A DNA stretch of 64,000 nt from Edwardsiella anguillarum ET080813 (GCF_000264765.2 NZ_CP006664.1:930001-994000); one strand, 5' to 3'. Counted from the first letter of the stretch, positions 1-8,806 are shown. The notes: generated by a model from the letters alone, not told the origin. Made by a program: numbers and translations.

Positions 1-1084
1 GGGGTTGGTCAGAAAACAGCTCATCATTTAGCCCCTTAATGACAACCCGTACTTGATAAATGCCACTCGGCAAGCTCTGATAGGCGAGATCCCCCATACC
101 CGCATTAACGCCGCGACGCAGTAACAGTTTATCGTCACGCCAGACCTCCAAGACACCCGGTAAGGGGGCGTAATAGGTATAATGGCGATCGTTATGGCTC
201 CGCACCTGCATCTCTGCAGAGTTACCAAGCAGAAGAGCGGTCATTTGAGTATTTTTGAACAAGCTACGTTGCGCGGAGGGGTTAAAGTCATAGCTGCTAT
301 CAACGGCGCCTAGCTGAGCCTTAAACCACTGGTGTTGAAAAACGTAATTTAATGCATTGATGCCATATGTCTGTTCGGTAACATAGGCATCATATTTTAA
401 AAAGCCGCCGGGTAATCCCCATAAGCCATAATCACGGGCATAAATGCTATCTCCCTGATTTGCATAGCGATTAACAAAGAGGCTAGTATGGTTAACTAGG
501 ATTTTTTTCTCCGTACGCCCTTGCAGATATTCAACATGACGCGTTTCAGGTGCAAACCAGCTGGGGGTAAAGAAGAGACGGACTTGGCGTGCGTAATAAT
601 CAATAACGACGGCCATTCCATCAGTGTTGATGATACAAGTCGCCCGACTTCCCTTACAACGGCTATCATGTGATACCCCTTCGGCAAACTGTTGAGCCAC
701 GTAGCTTGCCTGTTTTTGACTCAACCCAGCACGGTATAAAAATGCTGTTACCGCGCCGACATCCTCAATACGGACACTGTCTAAAGCAAGCTCACCCTCA
801 AAGCGATCCTCATCCAATTGTGGAATAACGAGGGTGATCGCCATGGGCGTAGGGGTAAGAATTTTACTATAACGCGAGCTCGCCAAAGGGATGCCGGAGG
901 CTAATGACATCCCATGTGTCATAGCCAGTGTCGCATTATTCCGCGCCAGAGTTTGCATAGAGGCGGAGGTTGAGTGATTACTGGTTAACGTATCTGTAGG
1001 GGAAGAGGGCGCCGCCCATGCAGCACCGTCGAGCAAACAGATAACCGGTAATATTTTTATTACGTTAATATGGATACTCGTCAT
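1..1084 (-). CDS. Alpha-class fimbrial usher (EcpC/TcfC-like), partial
   Basis: This open frame starts at an ATG at 1084 on the minus strand and runs without a stop off the left edge, so about 361 N-terminal residues are visible. Ushers of this family form the outer-membrane pore through which chaperone-bound pilins are polymerised. The visible part has a hydrophobic leader, then sequence resembling the N-terminal half of EcpC/TcfC ushers, including a segment near residues 305-340 (LPGVLEVWRDDKLLLRRGV, then LPSGIYQVRVVIKG) that matches the plug-like E-set region of the family. It follows the chaperone gene by 73 bp and the pilin before that, the A-B-C order of ecp operons. A tip adhesin would be expected further left, outside the window. 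The family call comes from remembered similarity and gene order; no search was run. Confidence 0.7.
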   Translation of the reverse strand, partial: MTSIHINVIKILPVICLLDGAAWAAPSSPTDTLTSNHSTSASMQTLARNNATLAMTHGMSLASGIPLASSRYSKILTPTPMAITLVIPQLDEDRFEGELALDSVRIEDVGAVTAFLYRAGLSQKQASYVAQQFAEGVSHDSRCKGSRATCIINTDGMAVVIDYYARQVRLFFTPSWFAPETRHVEYLQGRTEKKILVNHTSLFVNRYANQGDSIYARDYGLWGLPGGFLKYDAYVTEQTYGINALNYVFQHQWFKAQLGAVDSSYDFNPSAQRSLFKNTQMTALLLGNSAEMQVRSHNDRHYTYYAPLPGVLEVWRDDKLLLRRGVNAGMGDLAYQSLPSGIYQVRVVIKGLNDELFSDQP

Positions 1085-1157
1085 GGTCGTATTGGTATTC
1101 AATCCTTGTGACACATCTGTGATCTGTTATCTGTATTAAAAAATTACCGTAATTCGG

Positions 1158-1862
1158 TTATCTAACAGAACGGAGAGAGATCTCTTTTTTATATTGATTA
1201 CTGAGATCAAAAAATATCACTTTCCCCGTATTCAGATCCGCCCCCATAGGGACATTAATCTGCTTTTCATTTCCGGGGAGTAAGATGGCTTCGCTATAGC
1301 ATCCCTCACTTGCTGTACTTTTATCGCTATCTGGACAAACATCCAACGTCAGGCGTAAAACCTTATTCGTTGGGTTATTGAAATGAATACGCTTGTCGCT
1401 GATCCAGGCCTGGGGTTCCCCAGCGAGAGGTTGGGTGCCGGGGATGAGATACCACGACTTATAGCCAATGGTGATGGCGACATTGCTGTTTGCGCCCTGC
1501 TCTTGTTGACGTAAACTGTCAGGGATAAAGCTAACACCAATAATACGATCGAGGGGGGTGGTTTGTGCTGTACGGATAACTGAAACACGCACCTCACCAC
1601 TAGCATCAATAACGATATCCATGGGGTCAATATAAATAGGCCATGATAAAAAATCGTCAGTAGACAGCGCTATTTCTTGATAGACGCCTTTATTTGTTCG
1701 CTGAAGTTCCGTGAGTGAAACAGATAAATAAACTGACTCAGCGTCTGGGTTTTTTAGTACAAAATAGCGACTGTTTTCACTGTCAACTTTGAATAGTGAG
1801 TCAACAGTAAAAGCATAGGCATGATTGAATATTAATAAAAAAGGTATAATCCATTTATACAT
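1158..1862 (-). CDS. Fimbrial periplasmic chaperone, EcpB-like
   Basis: A 234-residue protein with an N-terminal signal peptide (hydrophobic MYKWIIPFLLIFNHAYA, likely cut after AYA). It would bind pilin subunits in the periplasm and deliver them to the usher. The body reads as two immunoglobulin-like domains. Near the C-terminus two cysteines flank a short loop (LDVCPDSDK then EGCYSEAILLPGNEK), matching the cysteine pair and LMPG-type motif of EcpB-family chaperones rather than the classical PapD/FimC group. It lies between the pilin gene (84 bp upstream) and the usher gene (73 bp downstream), all on the minus strand, which supports one fimbrial operon. Whether the relation is to Ecp or to CS1/Tcf chaperones cannot be settled by eye. 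Confidence 0.75.
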   Translation of the reverse strand: MYKWIIPFLLIFNHAYAFTVDSLFKVDSENSRYFVLKNPDAESVYLSVSLTELQRTNKGVYQEIALSTDDFLSWPIYIDPMDIVIDASGEVRVSVIRTAQTTPLDRIIGVSFIPDSLRQQEQGANSNVAITIGYKSWYLIPGTQPLAGEPQAWISDKRIHFNNPTNKVLRLTLDVCPDSDKSTASEGCYSEAILLPGNEKQINVPMGADLNTGKVIFFDLSNQYKKEISLRSVR

Positions 1863-1946
1863 TAAGAATACTCTATGAACAATGGTAAATATCCGGCGAT
1901 ATAATTACCACCGGATCGCATTAAACCGTAGAATAGAATCTAAGAA

Positions 1947-2531
1947 TTAAATTGTAGATGGTAAGGCTGAAGTTATATCAACCCCGAAGACGACTGGCGT
2001 CGTAAAGCTGACACTGCTGCCGGCATCGTAAGCATCCTGGGTTGCTTTAGCATACAGACCAAGACTGATAGGACGATCATTACCCGAGCCAGTAACAGTA
2101 ACAGCATCAGAGCTACCTACTTTAAGTGCCTGACCATTGATGGTAATCAAGACCTTATTATTCTCTGGTGCAGTGGATGTTTCTTGTAAATCCAGTTGGC
2201 GGCTTCCTTTAAAACCAGTGGCTACGGGTGCAGAAGCCAAATAAGCAGTGATACCATTAATAGAGCCAGTATTCGATTTAATATTAAAGGTTACCGGTGA
2301 GGAGGTGTTTAAATTCACGTTATTATCAGCATCGACTGAGGTAGAGAGCGTCTGAGGAGTCGATACATAATCATTTCCTAGGGCATCAACAAATTTCCAG
2401 TCGCCGGAAAGCACTCGGGCAGGGATAGTCCCCTGCCAGGTAAAGGTCAGCTGACCGTTAGTTACATCTGCGGAGGCATACAAAGGGGCAACCAGTAGCG
2501 CAGCTAAAGCTAATTTTTTCGCGAAAGACAT
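1947..2531 (-). CDS. Major fimbrial subunit, Ecp/CS1 (alpha) class
   Basis: A 194-residue pilin. I place the start at the ATG at 2531 (MSFAKKLALAAL) because GGAG lies 8 bases upstream; an in-frame ATG eight codons earlier has a poorer ribosome site. The signal peptide ends in YASA, giving a mature protein that begins DVTNGQLTFTWQGTIPARV. It has no cysteines, a length close to EcpA (about 195), and Thr/Ser/Asn-rich beta-strand character throughout, as in alpha-fimbrial pilins that assemble by donor-strand exchange. It is first in the operon, followed by the chaperone and usher genes. AT-rich DNA upstream (2532-2700) should carry the promoter. Moderate certainty on class, higher on being a pilin. 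Confidence 0.72.
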   Translation of the reverse strand: MSFAKKLALAALLVAPLYASADVTNGQLTFTWQGTIPARVLSGDWKFVDALGNDYVSTPQTLSTSVDADNNVNLNTSSPVTFNIKSNTGSINGITAYLASAPVATGFKGSRQLDLQETSTAPENNKVLITINGQALKVGSSDAVTVTGSGNDRPISLGLYAKATQDAYDAGSSVSFTTPVVFGVDITSALPSTI

Positions 2532-3055
2532 CTTGTCTACTCCATACTTAAGCATTTTAATGATATAATTAATATTGATACTAATTATTGATAAGCCTTC
2601 AACATCTAGTCTAGGGCTTCACAAGGCTAAGTTAGGTAGGCGTTTTTATATTTATACTAAAGCAAAGGATTAAGGATCATCAACTGGCGTAACGACAACA
2701 CAGCTTTCGCGCGGCTCCACCACTCTCTGGCTGGAACGGAAAGTCATTAAGGCGAGGAAGGTTAGTCTTCCTCTTCGGCGACATCCGCATATGGATTGCC
2801 CCATTCCATCAGTCAGACCGTAGACCCTCCGAAAACTCGCTCCGCTTCTGGGCAGTTAGCTTCATCTTGCGTCCTGTACCCGGGGCGAGCTCATAAAAAG
2901 GCAGAGAGCCGATTACTGATTACTTGCTCCAATGCATTTTACATACGTATATCTGAAGTCTATACATTTAACTAAATGAATTCGCGAGTACCAATAGGCC
3001 CCATTGGTCGATTATATCCGCCCAATATCACAGACATCTGTTGCCAGACCACTAT

Positions 3056-3081
3056 AAATAAAAAGCCCATGTAAACATGGG
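3056..3081 (-). terminator. Possible terminator hairpin
   Basis: CCCATG (3066-3071) and CATGGG (3076-3081) form a 6-bp stem with a four-base loop. On the minus strand the stem is followed by CTTTTTATTT, the pattern of a rho-independent terminator. It sits about 315 bp beyond the SEC-C gene and just outside the left repeat. The stem is short, so confidence is modest. Confidence 0.4.
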
Positions 3082-3124
3082 ATTATATATTTTCATCTTT
3101 TGGCGCTAGAGAATGCCTAACGTT

Positions 3125-3142
3125 AAATCATTCCCACTCGAT
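3125..3142. repeat. Distal attachment-site repeat of guaA island
   Basis: The 18 bases AAATCATTCCCACTCGAT are identical to 20949-20966, which is the last coding part and stop region of guaA. The two copies are in direct orientation and about 17.8 kb apart, with an integrase gene next to the guaA copy. This is the expected footprint of site-specific integration at the guaA 3' end, with this copy marking the far end of the island. The identity is seen directly; the attachment role is inferred. Confidence 0.75.
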
Positions 3143-3396
3143 TATCAATTAAATCAAAATCAATACATATAACAGTTACTTAGAAAATTGATCTTTCTCG
3201 ATACCACAATCTATACCATGCGGAGATTTTTTTATTTTTCTGCTCATCGACGTTTATACAGCTATGCTGAGAAGATTCTCGCATAACATGCATTTGATAT
3301 TTAATTTAACATATAAAAATCAGTATATTACATAAAATCATGCACAACCTCCATTTGAACTACTAAGCAGATTGTAGTCAGCTATGCGGACACATT

Positions 3397-4170
3397 TTAC
3401 CGACCATGACACCTCTTGTATTTCATGCCACTGCCACATGGACAAGGTACATTACGGCCAATTTTTAAGCTATTGCGACTAGGGGAGATTTGTTTTCCCC
3501 GGTCTAGATTGACTGTACGTACAGGGTTAGCCATTCTCACCGCGTCTTCATAATAAATGTGGACGTTTTCTGCCGTTTGCTCCGTCGGTATGTAAATTTT
3601 GAAAGACCGCGCTTGGACATAAGTACCATCGGCACTGACTTCAGCCACAACGCCAATGACGTTAGTAGCCTTGGCGCTCAACGCAACTGCGCTGGCCTTA
3701 GTCCAGTCAATTGGATGGCCATACCGTTGAAGCCAAACGAAGAGCGGTACACCGTCCCCGCCCAGAACAAAGTAACGAACGGGATGCTGAATCAGTGTTT
3801 TTCGAAGGTCGGACAGCATCTTGGCCAGATTATTCCGGCCTTCCTCTCCTAGGTCACGGATATGACTCTCTGCTGAAAGCCAGCCGCTAGCTCGGGTACT
3901 ATCGAGTGCTCCAAGCAGCTTCAGCACCTCCTCTGGGAACTCCTGCCTTGGGAACGGTCTGCTTTCCCACTCTTCACCCTCGAAGCTTCTGTCAACGATG
4001 TCACTCATGCCATCCCAGACAAGCATGTTCGCTTTCCCTTCCTTCAGCTGCTCGACAATATCCTGATCGAAACAATTCTTCTTAAGATAAGCACCCAAGT
4101 GATCGAACTCGTCGAAGAGATGAGCTCCACGTATCCCAGCCACAGCTTGCCGCACTTCCATGTAGTGCAT
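3397..4170 (-). CDS. SEC-C zinc-motif protein, probably 5'-truncated
   Basis: A 257-residue frame ending in a SEC-C zinc-binding motif ([20 protein letters not shown], a CxC-x8-CH pattern), the short metal motif first seen at the SecA C-terminus and found on many accessory proteins. The rest is not recognised. It looks soluble and has no signal peptide. The frame stays open upstream of the ATG at 4170 (reading ALLPTPGEF before the Met) right to the end of the IS26-like element at 4195, and there is no clear ribosome site. The gene is therefore probably the 3' part of a longer one cut by the IS. Function unknown. SEC-C proteins in islands are sometimes linked to nucleases, but nothing here shows that. 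Confidence 0.6.
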   Translation of the reverse strand: MHYMEVRQAVAGIRGAHLFDEFDHLGAYLKKNCFDQDIVEQLKEGKANMLVWDGMSDIVDRSFEGEEWESRPFPRQEFPEEVLKLLGALDSTRASGWLSAESHIRDLGEEGRNNLAKMLSDLRKTLIQHPVRYFVLGGDGVPLFVWLQRYGHPIDWTKASAVALSAKATNVIGVVAEVSADGTYVQARSFKIYIPTEQTAENVHIYYEDAVRMANPVRTVNLDRGKQISPSRNSLKIGRNVPCPCGSGMKYKRCHGR

Positions 4171-4194
4171 GAACTCGCCAGGCGTGGGTAGGAG

Positions 4195-5004
4195 AGCACT
4201 GTTGCAAAGTTAACGATGAGGCAGCCTTTTGTCTGATTGAAAGATCTTACATTTCAAAAACTCTGCTTACCAGACGCATTTCGCCCAAGGGATCACCATA
4301 ATAAAATGCTGAGGCCTGGCCTTTGCGTAGTGCACGCATCACCTCAATACCTTTGATTGTGGCGTAAGCCGTCTTCATTGATTTAAATCCCAGCGTGGCG
4401 CCGATTATCCTTTTCAGTTTGCCATGATCACATTCAATGACGTTATTCCGGTACTTAATCTGTCGGTGCTCAATGTCAGACGGACATCGACCTTCACGTT
4501 TGAGCAGGGCTAGCGCACGGCCATAGGTGGGCGCTTTATCCGTGTTTATGAATCGCGGGATCTGCCACTTCTTCACGTTGTTTAATATTTTTCCTAGAAA
4601 CCGGTATGCAGCTTTGCTGTTACGGCGGGAGGAGAGATAAAAATCGACAGTGCGGCCCCTGTTGTCGACGGCCCGGTACAGATACGCCCAGCGGCCATTG
4701 ACCTTCACGTAGGTTTCATCCATGTGCCATGGGCAAAGCTCGGAAGGGTTATGCCAGTACCAACGCAGACGTTTTTCCATTTCAGGCGCATAACGCTGAA
4801 CCCAGCGATAAATAGTGGAGTGATCGACATTCACACCACGTTCGGCCAGCATTTCCTGCAGCTCACGGTAACTGATACCGTATTTGCAGTACCAGCGTAC
4901 CGCCCACAGAATGATGTCACGCTGAAAATGCCGGCCTTTGAATGGGTTCATGTGCAGCTTCGTCAGCAAAAAGTTTATCACTACCGACTATTTGCAACAG
5001 TGCC
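4195..5004 (-). mobile_element. IS26-like insertion sequence (IS6 family)
   Basis: An 810-bp element bounded by IS26-type inverted repeats: left end AGCACTGTTGCAAA (4195-4208), with the first base differing from the usual G, and right end TTTGCAACAGTGCC (4991-5004). It contains one transposase gene. Compared from memory with IS26 (820 bp) it has a deletion of about 10 bp between the transposase start and the right repeat. The 8 bases outside each end differ (GGTAGGAG on the left, ACAGGAAG on the right), so no target duplication is visible. Gene remnants lie on both sides. This suggests that the copy took part in a deletion or inversion after, or instead of, simple insertion. Confidence 0.93.
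4247..4951 (-). CDS. tnpA: IS26-like transposase
   Basis: A 234-residue IS6-family DDE transposase that moves the surrounding element by replicative cointegrate formation. I chose the ATG at 4951 (MNPFKGRHFQRDIILW) because it gives exactly the family length; an in-frame ATG ten codons earlier is open only because of the small deletion near the right end. The N-terminal helix-turn-helix region includes YRELQEMLAERGV. Catalytic acidic residues are visible in WHMDETYVKVNG, FINTDKAPTYG and NVIECDHGKLK. The frame appears intact, so the element may still be active. Confidence 0.95.
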   Translation of the reverse strand: MNPFKGRHFQRDIILWAVRWYCKYGISYRELQEMLAERGVNVDHSTIYRWVQRYAPEMEKRLRWYWHNPSELCPWHMDETYVKVNGRWAYLYRAVDNRGRTVDFYLSSRRNSKAAYRFLGKILNNVKKWQIPRFINTDKAPTYGRALALLKREGRCPSDIEHRQIKYRNNVIECDHGKLKRIIGATLGFKSMKTAYATIKGIEVMRALRKGQASAFYYGDPLGEMRLVSRVFEM

Positions 5005-5104
5005 ACAGGAAGCACAAAAATACAGTAATCCACCAGTTATCGATCCTGTGCCGTTCTTCTATATATTTAACCGAATGGAAGATGGTATAGAAACGAAAGA
5101 CTAA
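5005..5104 (+). pseudogene. 3' remnant of an unidentified gene cut by the IS
   Basis: Directly after the IS right end a plus-strand frame of about 32 codons runs to TAA at 5102-5104, ending MEDGIETKD. It is followed 10 bp later by a strong terminator hairpin, so it looks like the genuine 3' end of a gene whose 5' part is gone. The parent gene is not recognised. It points the opposite way to the SEC-C remnant on the other side of the IS, so the two fragments do not come from one interrupted gene. Confidence 0.5.
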
Positions 5105-5114
5105 TAGCCTGGTC

Positions 5115-5145
5115 AAAAACAGCCGGTATATTTACCGGCTGTTTT
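5115..5145. terminator. Bidirectional rho-independent terminator
   Basis: AAACAGCCGGTA (5117-5128) pairs with TACCGGCTGTTT (5133-5144) around a TATT loop. A runs before and T runs after the stem allow termination in both directions: for the plus-strand gene remnant ending at 5104 and possibly for the minus-strand RpiR gene ending at 5227. Confidence 0.85.
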
Positions 5146-5226
5146 CCTCTTAGCGATACCCTGCCCCTTAGCTATATCGTCTCAGCTACATTTTTACAGG
5201 TCACTAACTCAATAAGAAGCCACACA

Positions 5227-6108
5227 TTATTCGGATAAAGTATGTTTTATCCTTTCTTTAATAAGGAGTTCTTTGATTGACAGTCCCATAGAAGCACTTT
5301 CCCGAAATCTGTAGCGAGTAATTTCCGTACAAAGGAACTCAATAATAAAAAGTTGGGAAGCCCTGGTTGTGATTGAATCTCCTTGCAAAGGACCTTCCGT
5401 TCCACTGGTGAGTAGAATAGTGCTGGCCAACTCTGCAAGCGGAGAAGTAGTATTGTGGGTTATCGCCAGCCGATAAGCTAAAGCCTTTTGAGCCAACCGG
5501 AAAGCATTTACCACCTCCGGAGTTTCTCCCGAATGAGAAAACGCAAGTACAATATCGTCTTGTTTTAAATTGGCAAGCTTAAGTGTGATAGTAAACCGAT
5601 CTATATAAGCCTCGGACTCGACCCCTAGACGATTCATCTTATCTCTGGCCTCAAGAGCTGATAAACCCGACGCGCCAAACCCGACAAAAATTACACGGCT
5701 TGCTTGTAGTAACCTTTCCACCACGGGTTTCACAACCTTCATATCTAATAGGCCAATGGTTTCTTTAAGGGTTGTATCAACAGTCAGCGCAATTTTATAG
5801 GCGACATCAATTCGTGAATCATTAAGGTAAATATCAGGGGATGAAGGTAATGATAAATCATTCTCAGCAAGCAGCTCCCTCTTTAAATCGCTTTTTAGGT
5901 TCAAAAGACCGCTATAACCAATTTTTTTACAAAAACGAACTATTGTTGCCTCGCTAAGGGCAATTTGCTCAGCAAGTTTCTTTACCGGCATTTGGGCAAA
6001 TTGAGCCGGGTTTTGAAGAATAAACTCGGCTATTTGTCGGTCTGATTGCTTCAGACCATTAAGAATATTGCTAATATATATTCGTACATTTTCTTTATTT
6101 ACGCCCAT
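5227..6108 (-). CDS. RpiR/MurR-family transcriptional regulator
   Basis: A 293-residue regulator. The start is set at the ATG at 6108 (MGVNKENVRIYISNIL) because AGGA lies about 11 bases upstream and family homology begins there; an ATG 15 codons earlier (6153) adds an unlikely leader. Residues about 1-80 form the RpiR helix-turn-helix domain (KLAEQIALSEATIVRFCKKI). Residues about 125-260 form a SIS sugar-phosphate-binding domain (VIFVGFGASGLSA, LAFSHSGETPEVV). Such proteins sense phosphosugars and usually control adjacent catabolic genes. It is last in the PTS-sulfatase-epimerase operon, so it probably responds to the imported phosphosugar or its desulfated product. Repressor or activator role not determined. 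Confidence 0.88.
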   Translation of the reverse strand: MGVNKENVRIYISNILNGLKQSDRQIAEFILQNPAQFAQMPVKKLAEQIALSEATIVRFCKKIGYSGLLNLKSDLKRELLAENDLSLPSSPDIYLNDSRIDVAYKIALTVDTTLKETIGLLDMKVVKPVVERLLQASRVIFVGFGASGLSALEARDKMNRLGVESEAYIDRFTITLKLANLKQDDIVLAFSHSGETPEVVNAFRLAQKALAYRLAITHNTTSPLAELASTILLTSGTEGPLQGDSITTRASQLFIIEFLCTEITRYRFRESASMGLSIKELLIKERIKHTLSE

Positions 6109-6161
6109 ATAGCCCAGATCCTGTTGAAAAAATAGCCCTAGCCATTTTGCCAATTTTGACG

Positions 6162-7022
6162 CTATACGTCTATATCAAACCTGAGGGATACCTTAAACAT
6201 ACAGCTCTCGTCTGGTTCCAGCCAGCGAATACCCCGTTTGGTATCGACCTGGCCGGAAAAGTCCGGATCATCAGTCGTTCCCGCCAACGGTTCTACGCAT
6301 AAAAAATCGACGTCAGGTACGTTCCATAAGGCGAGCCAGTCAAAATTTTTCGACTCCAGACGTAACACCGTTTTTCCCATCGGGTTGTTTACACATACGG
6401 TGCGGCAGGAGCCAAAATAGACAGCGCCGCGATGAAAGCACTCCGCTGTCAGCGGAAATGCCATGGTTCCCGGCTCAGGGTGCGGAATTGATAATGTGCG
6501 ATCTTGTGTCGGCAGCGGACCAACAACCTGTTTTCCAGCGAAATTAACCTGCCAACCGGGCTGTGACGAAATAGGCAAGTTAAAACCAGGATGCCACCCC
6601 ATAGAGTAAGCAAAAGGTATCGTATCTTCATTCTGGACTGTAAAGCAAAGTTGAACGCCTTGCTCATCCAGTTCCCAATAGCTATCCACCCGCCAACTCC
6701 ACGGCCAGATAAGGCGTGTTTCTTCGCTGGCGCTCGCGGTGAGCGCCAGCTGTGTATCATGCTGATGAACACAGGAGAAAACCTGATCGCGCAAAAAACC
6801 GTGTGCAGGTAGTGTAAAAAAACGGTCATTCTGCCGCCATCCGTTATGGATAAGTCTGCCCACCACGGGAAAGAGACAGGTCGCAGAGTTGTTCCATACG
6901 CCTTGCCTGGGCTGCCAGATCCATTCTCTTTCCCGTTGTTTATCCCATACGCTGCAAAGCTCGCTGCCTTGCGCGCTAACCATCACCCTGAAACAGTTAT
7001 TCTCAAGTATCCATTTTTGCAT
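6162..7022 (-). CDS. Aldose 1-epimerase-family protein
   Basis: A 286-residue protein of the galactose-mutarotase-like beta-sandwich family (LacX/YeaD-like branch), which interconverts alpha and beta anomers of sugars or sugar phosphates. Family features are an early HGFLRDQVF histidine, the MGWHPGFNLP segment holding the second histidine, and a C-terminal ESKNFDWLALWNVP acidic region. There is no signal peptide, so it is cytosolic. It lies 10 bp after the sulfatase gene and 53 bp before the regulator gene in the minus-strand operon. Its position suggests that it handles the anomer of the sugar phosphate made by PTS import and desulfation. The exact substrate cannot be read from sequence. Confidence 0.85.
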   Translation of the reverse strand: MQKWILENNCFRVMVSAQGSELCSVWDKQREREWIWQPRQGVWNNSATCLFPVVGRLIHNGWRQNDRFFTLPAHGFLRDQVFSCVHQHDTQLALTASASEETRLIWPWSWRVDSYWELDEQGVQLCFTVQNEDTIPFAYSMGWHPGFNLPISSQPGWQVNFAGKQVVGPLPTQDRTLSIPHPEPGTMAFPLTAECFHRGAVYFGSCRTVCVNNPMGKTVLRLESKNFDWLALWNVPDVDFLCVEPLAGTTDDPDFSGQVDTKRGIRWLEPDESCMFKVSLRFDIDV

Positions 7023-7032
7023 CTGGCTCGCC

Positions 7033-8793
7033 CTATTCGGTACGTAAAAGTAAACGAACCTGATACATCAGCGCCTTATGTCGGTCCCCGGAGAAAAACG
7101 TATCAATCAGTTTGAAAATATCCTGCTCAGTTATGACTTTCCCCTCAAAAAATAACGCTTCGATATCTGACAGTTTTTTCCCTTGTTCCCTGCTGGCCGC
7201 GGAAATAAATGATAGAGCCTCCTTAACCCCCGGATCGGTACAACGCAGTGAAGAATCCTGGAACCTGTATTGCTCATTTCTGCGTACGGCAAATGCCAGC
7301 TCACGCGAGCGCGAAATTGGTTCCAGCTCGAAACGTTGATATAGCTCATCCGGCGCATCATGCTCTTTCATTAACGAAACCATTGCCTGCATATAATAAA
7401 GCGTTTTATCTACATCGTTAAGAGCCCGCTTCTGGGCGGGATCGTTTTTCAGATCGAATAATTTATCACCGAAACGCCACGGATTAAGGTAGCTGAATGA
7501 AGCAGGAATTTTCATTACCTGGGCCCCTTGGGTAAAATTAAAGCCCGGATGGATAGTAATTTCGCGCAACTCGGAAAGTTTGAACGGACTGTCGATACGA
7601 GTCGGCATCAACGTATATTCATAAAGCGACCCCTTCCCTTTATCACGCGGGCAGCGCATATAAACATAATCACCATCAGTGATATTGATATGTCCACCAA
7701 AATAACCATAGAGAGCGTAATCACGGATCAACTCATTTTTCTCTATCGCCGGAAGTAAAGATCTACCGGTCATCGTTTTGGGCTGAGTGATATTGAAATA
7801 ATCCAGCAAAGTAGCAGGAATATCAATGGTTTGAGCCAAAATATCTTTCCGTACACCCCGTACATCATTACGTGGATCACGAATAAAGAAAGGGGTATTA
7901 GCAATCTCGTTATAGACCGGCATAATATTTTTCCCCCACCACTGGTGCTCACCTAGTAAAAAACCGTGGTCGGTACAGACAATAAGTAAGGTATCCTCCC
8001 AGAGGTTTAATTCTTTCATTTTATCCATCACCTGACCAAGGTAGTCATCGCACATGGTGATCAAGGCTTGATAGAATTTCTTTGTTTTGTCATCCGCCGG
8101 TCCGCCGGGAGCATCACAATAATAAGGTACCCAACCGTTAAAATCTTCCTGCTTACAGTCGTACTGAGTCAGATACTTTTCCGGCACGAAAAAGGGTTCA
8201 TGAGGGTCAAAGCATTCAATCTGCAGGAACCAGTTTTCCTGGTTCTGGTTCCGCTGAAGGAACTCCATGCCGGCACCAATGGTCCGGTGGGTATAGTGGT
8301 CTTCCTGTCTGGGCATCGCGGACCGATTAATCAAGTCCTGCGTCATTCTGACGGTTCTGCGGCAGCGGGTTTCCTCATCCTCTGCCCCTTGCCAATTAAC
8401 TTCGGGCTTTTCTACCTGCCCTATCCAGTTATCCCCCTCCTGACCACGGATAAATTCAAAAGTCGAGTATCGTGTATGGTAGGTGGCACCGCCGTCGCGC
8501 CAATAGTGTTTATGGTCTGTGACAAGATGGGAATGAATCCCAGCCTGATGTAATGCCTCCATGACTGAAAAATCAAACGGTTCCAGCGGGCCCCAGCTCC
8601 GGTGCATAAAATTGTAACGTCCGGTATGCAATTCCCGCCGCGCAGGCATGCATGGCATACTGCCGACATAAAAGTTATCAAACTGTACCGACTCCGCCGC
8701 CAGACGAGTAAAATTCGGCGTGATCGCCTCGCCCCCATAGGGTGCGAGATGATGGCGAGTCAGTGTGTCAAAAATCAACATAACGGCTTTCAT
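7033..8793 (-). CDS. Cytosolic formylglycine-dependent sulfatase
   Basis: A 586-residue type I sulfatase without signal peptide or membrane segment. The start region has a metal-binding aspartate (MLIFDTLTRHHLAPYGG). The activation motif is C48-M-P-A-R within MPCMPARRELHTGR; the cysteine is converted to formylglycine by a maturase. Alanine replaces the usual serine of CxPSR, which anaerobic maturases are known to accept. A second metal-binding cluster is CTDHGFLLGEH near residue 275. It lies 13 bp after the PTS gene, implying that it desulfates a sugar phosphate inside the cell. E. coli YidJ is also a cytosolic sulfatase but looks only distantly related. Sulfate-ester hydrolysis is confident; the substrate is not known. 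Confidence 0.9.
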   Translation of the reverse strand: MKAVMLIFDTLTRHHLAPYGGEAITPNFTRLAAESVQFDNFYVGSMPCMPARRELHTGRYNFMHRSWGPLEPFDFSVMEALHQAGIHSHLVTDHKHYWRDGGATYHTRYSTFEFIRGQEGDNWIGQVEKPEVNWQGAEDEETRCRRTVRMTQDLINRSAMPRQEDHYTHRTIGAGMEFLQRNQNQENWFLQIECFDPHEPFFVPEKYLTQYDCKQEDFNGWVPYYCDAPGGPADDKTKKFYQALITMCDDYLGQVMDKMKELNLWEDTLLIVCTDHGFLLGEHQWWGKNIMPVYNEIANTPFFIRDPRNDVRGVRKDILAQTIDIPATLLDYFNITQPKTMTGRSLLPAIEKNELIRDYALYGYFGGHINITDGDYVYMRCPRDKGKGSLYEYTLMPTRIDSPFKLSELREITIHPGFNFTQGAQVMKIPASFSYLNPWRFGDKLFDLKNDPAQKRALNDVDKTLYYMQAMVSLMKEHDAPDELYQRFELEPISRSRELAFAVRRNEQYRFQDSSLRCTDPGVKEALSFISAASREQGKKLSDIEALFFEGKVITEQDIFKLIDTFFSGDRHKALMYQVRLLLRTE

Positions 8794-8806
8794 AATTTAT
8801 TCCTGC

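Larger units (their letters stand above)
2556..3396. other. AT-rich intergenic stretch with island boundary
   Basis: No gene recognised here. Positions 2690-2930 are richer in G+C. Read on the minus strand they give a short broken frame (MKLTAQKRSEF then a stop) that may be a decayed gene fragment, though I cannot name it. A small inverted repeat (GAGGAAG / CTTCCTC) lies at 2753-2772. The notable element is the 18-bp copy of the guaA 3' end at 3125-3142, described separately. The rest (3143-3396) is very AT-rich. Confidence 0.5.

Noticed and set aside
2690..2930. Possible small gene in the fimbrial-island spacer (minus strand, MKLTAQKRSEF)
   Set aside because: The frame breaks after about two dozen codons and no family was recognised; noted only as possible decay.
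4724..5104. Plus-strand frame crossing the right end of the IS26-like element
   Set aside because: The 5' part is antisense to the transposase. Only the 3' tail after 5005 is likely to be a gene remnant.
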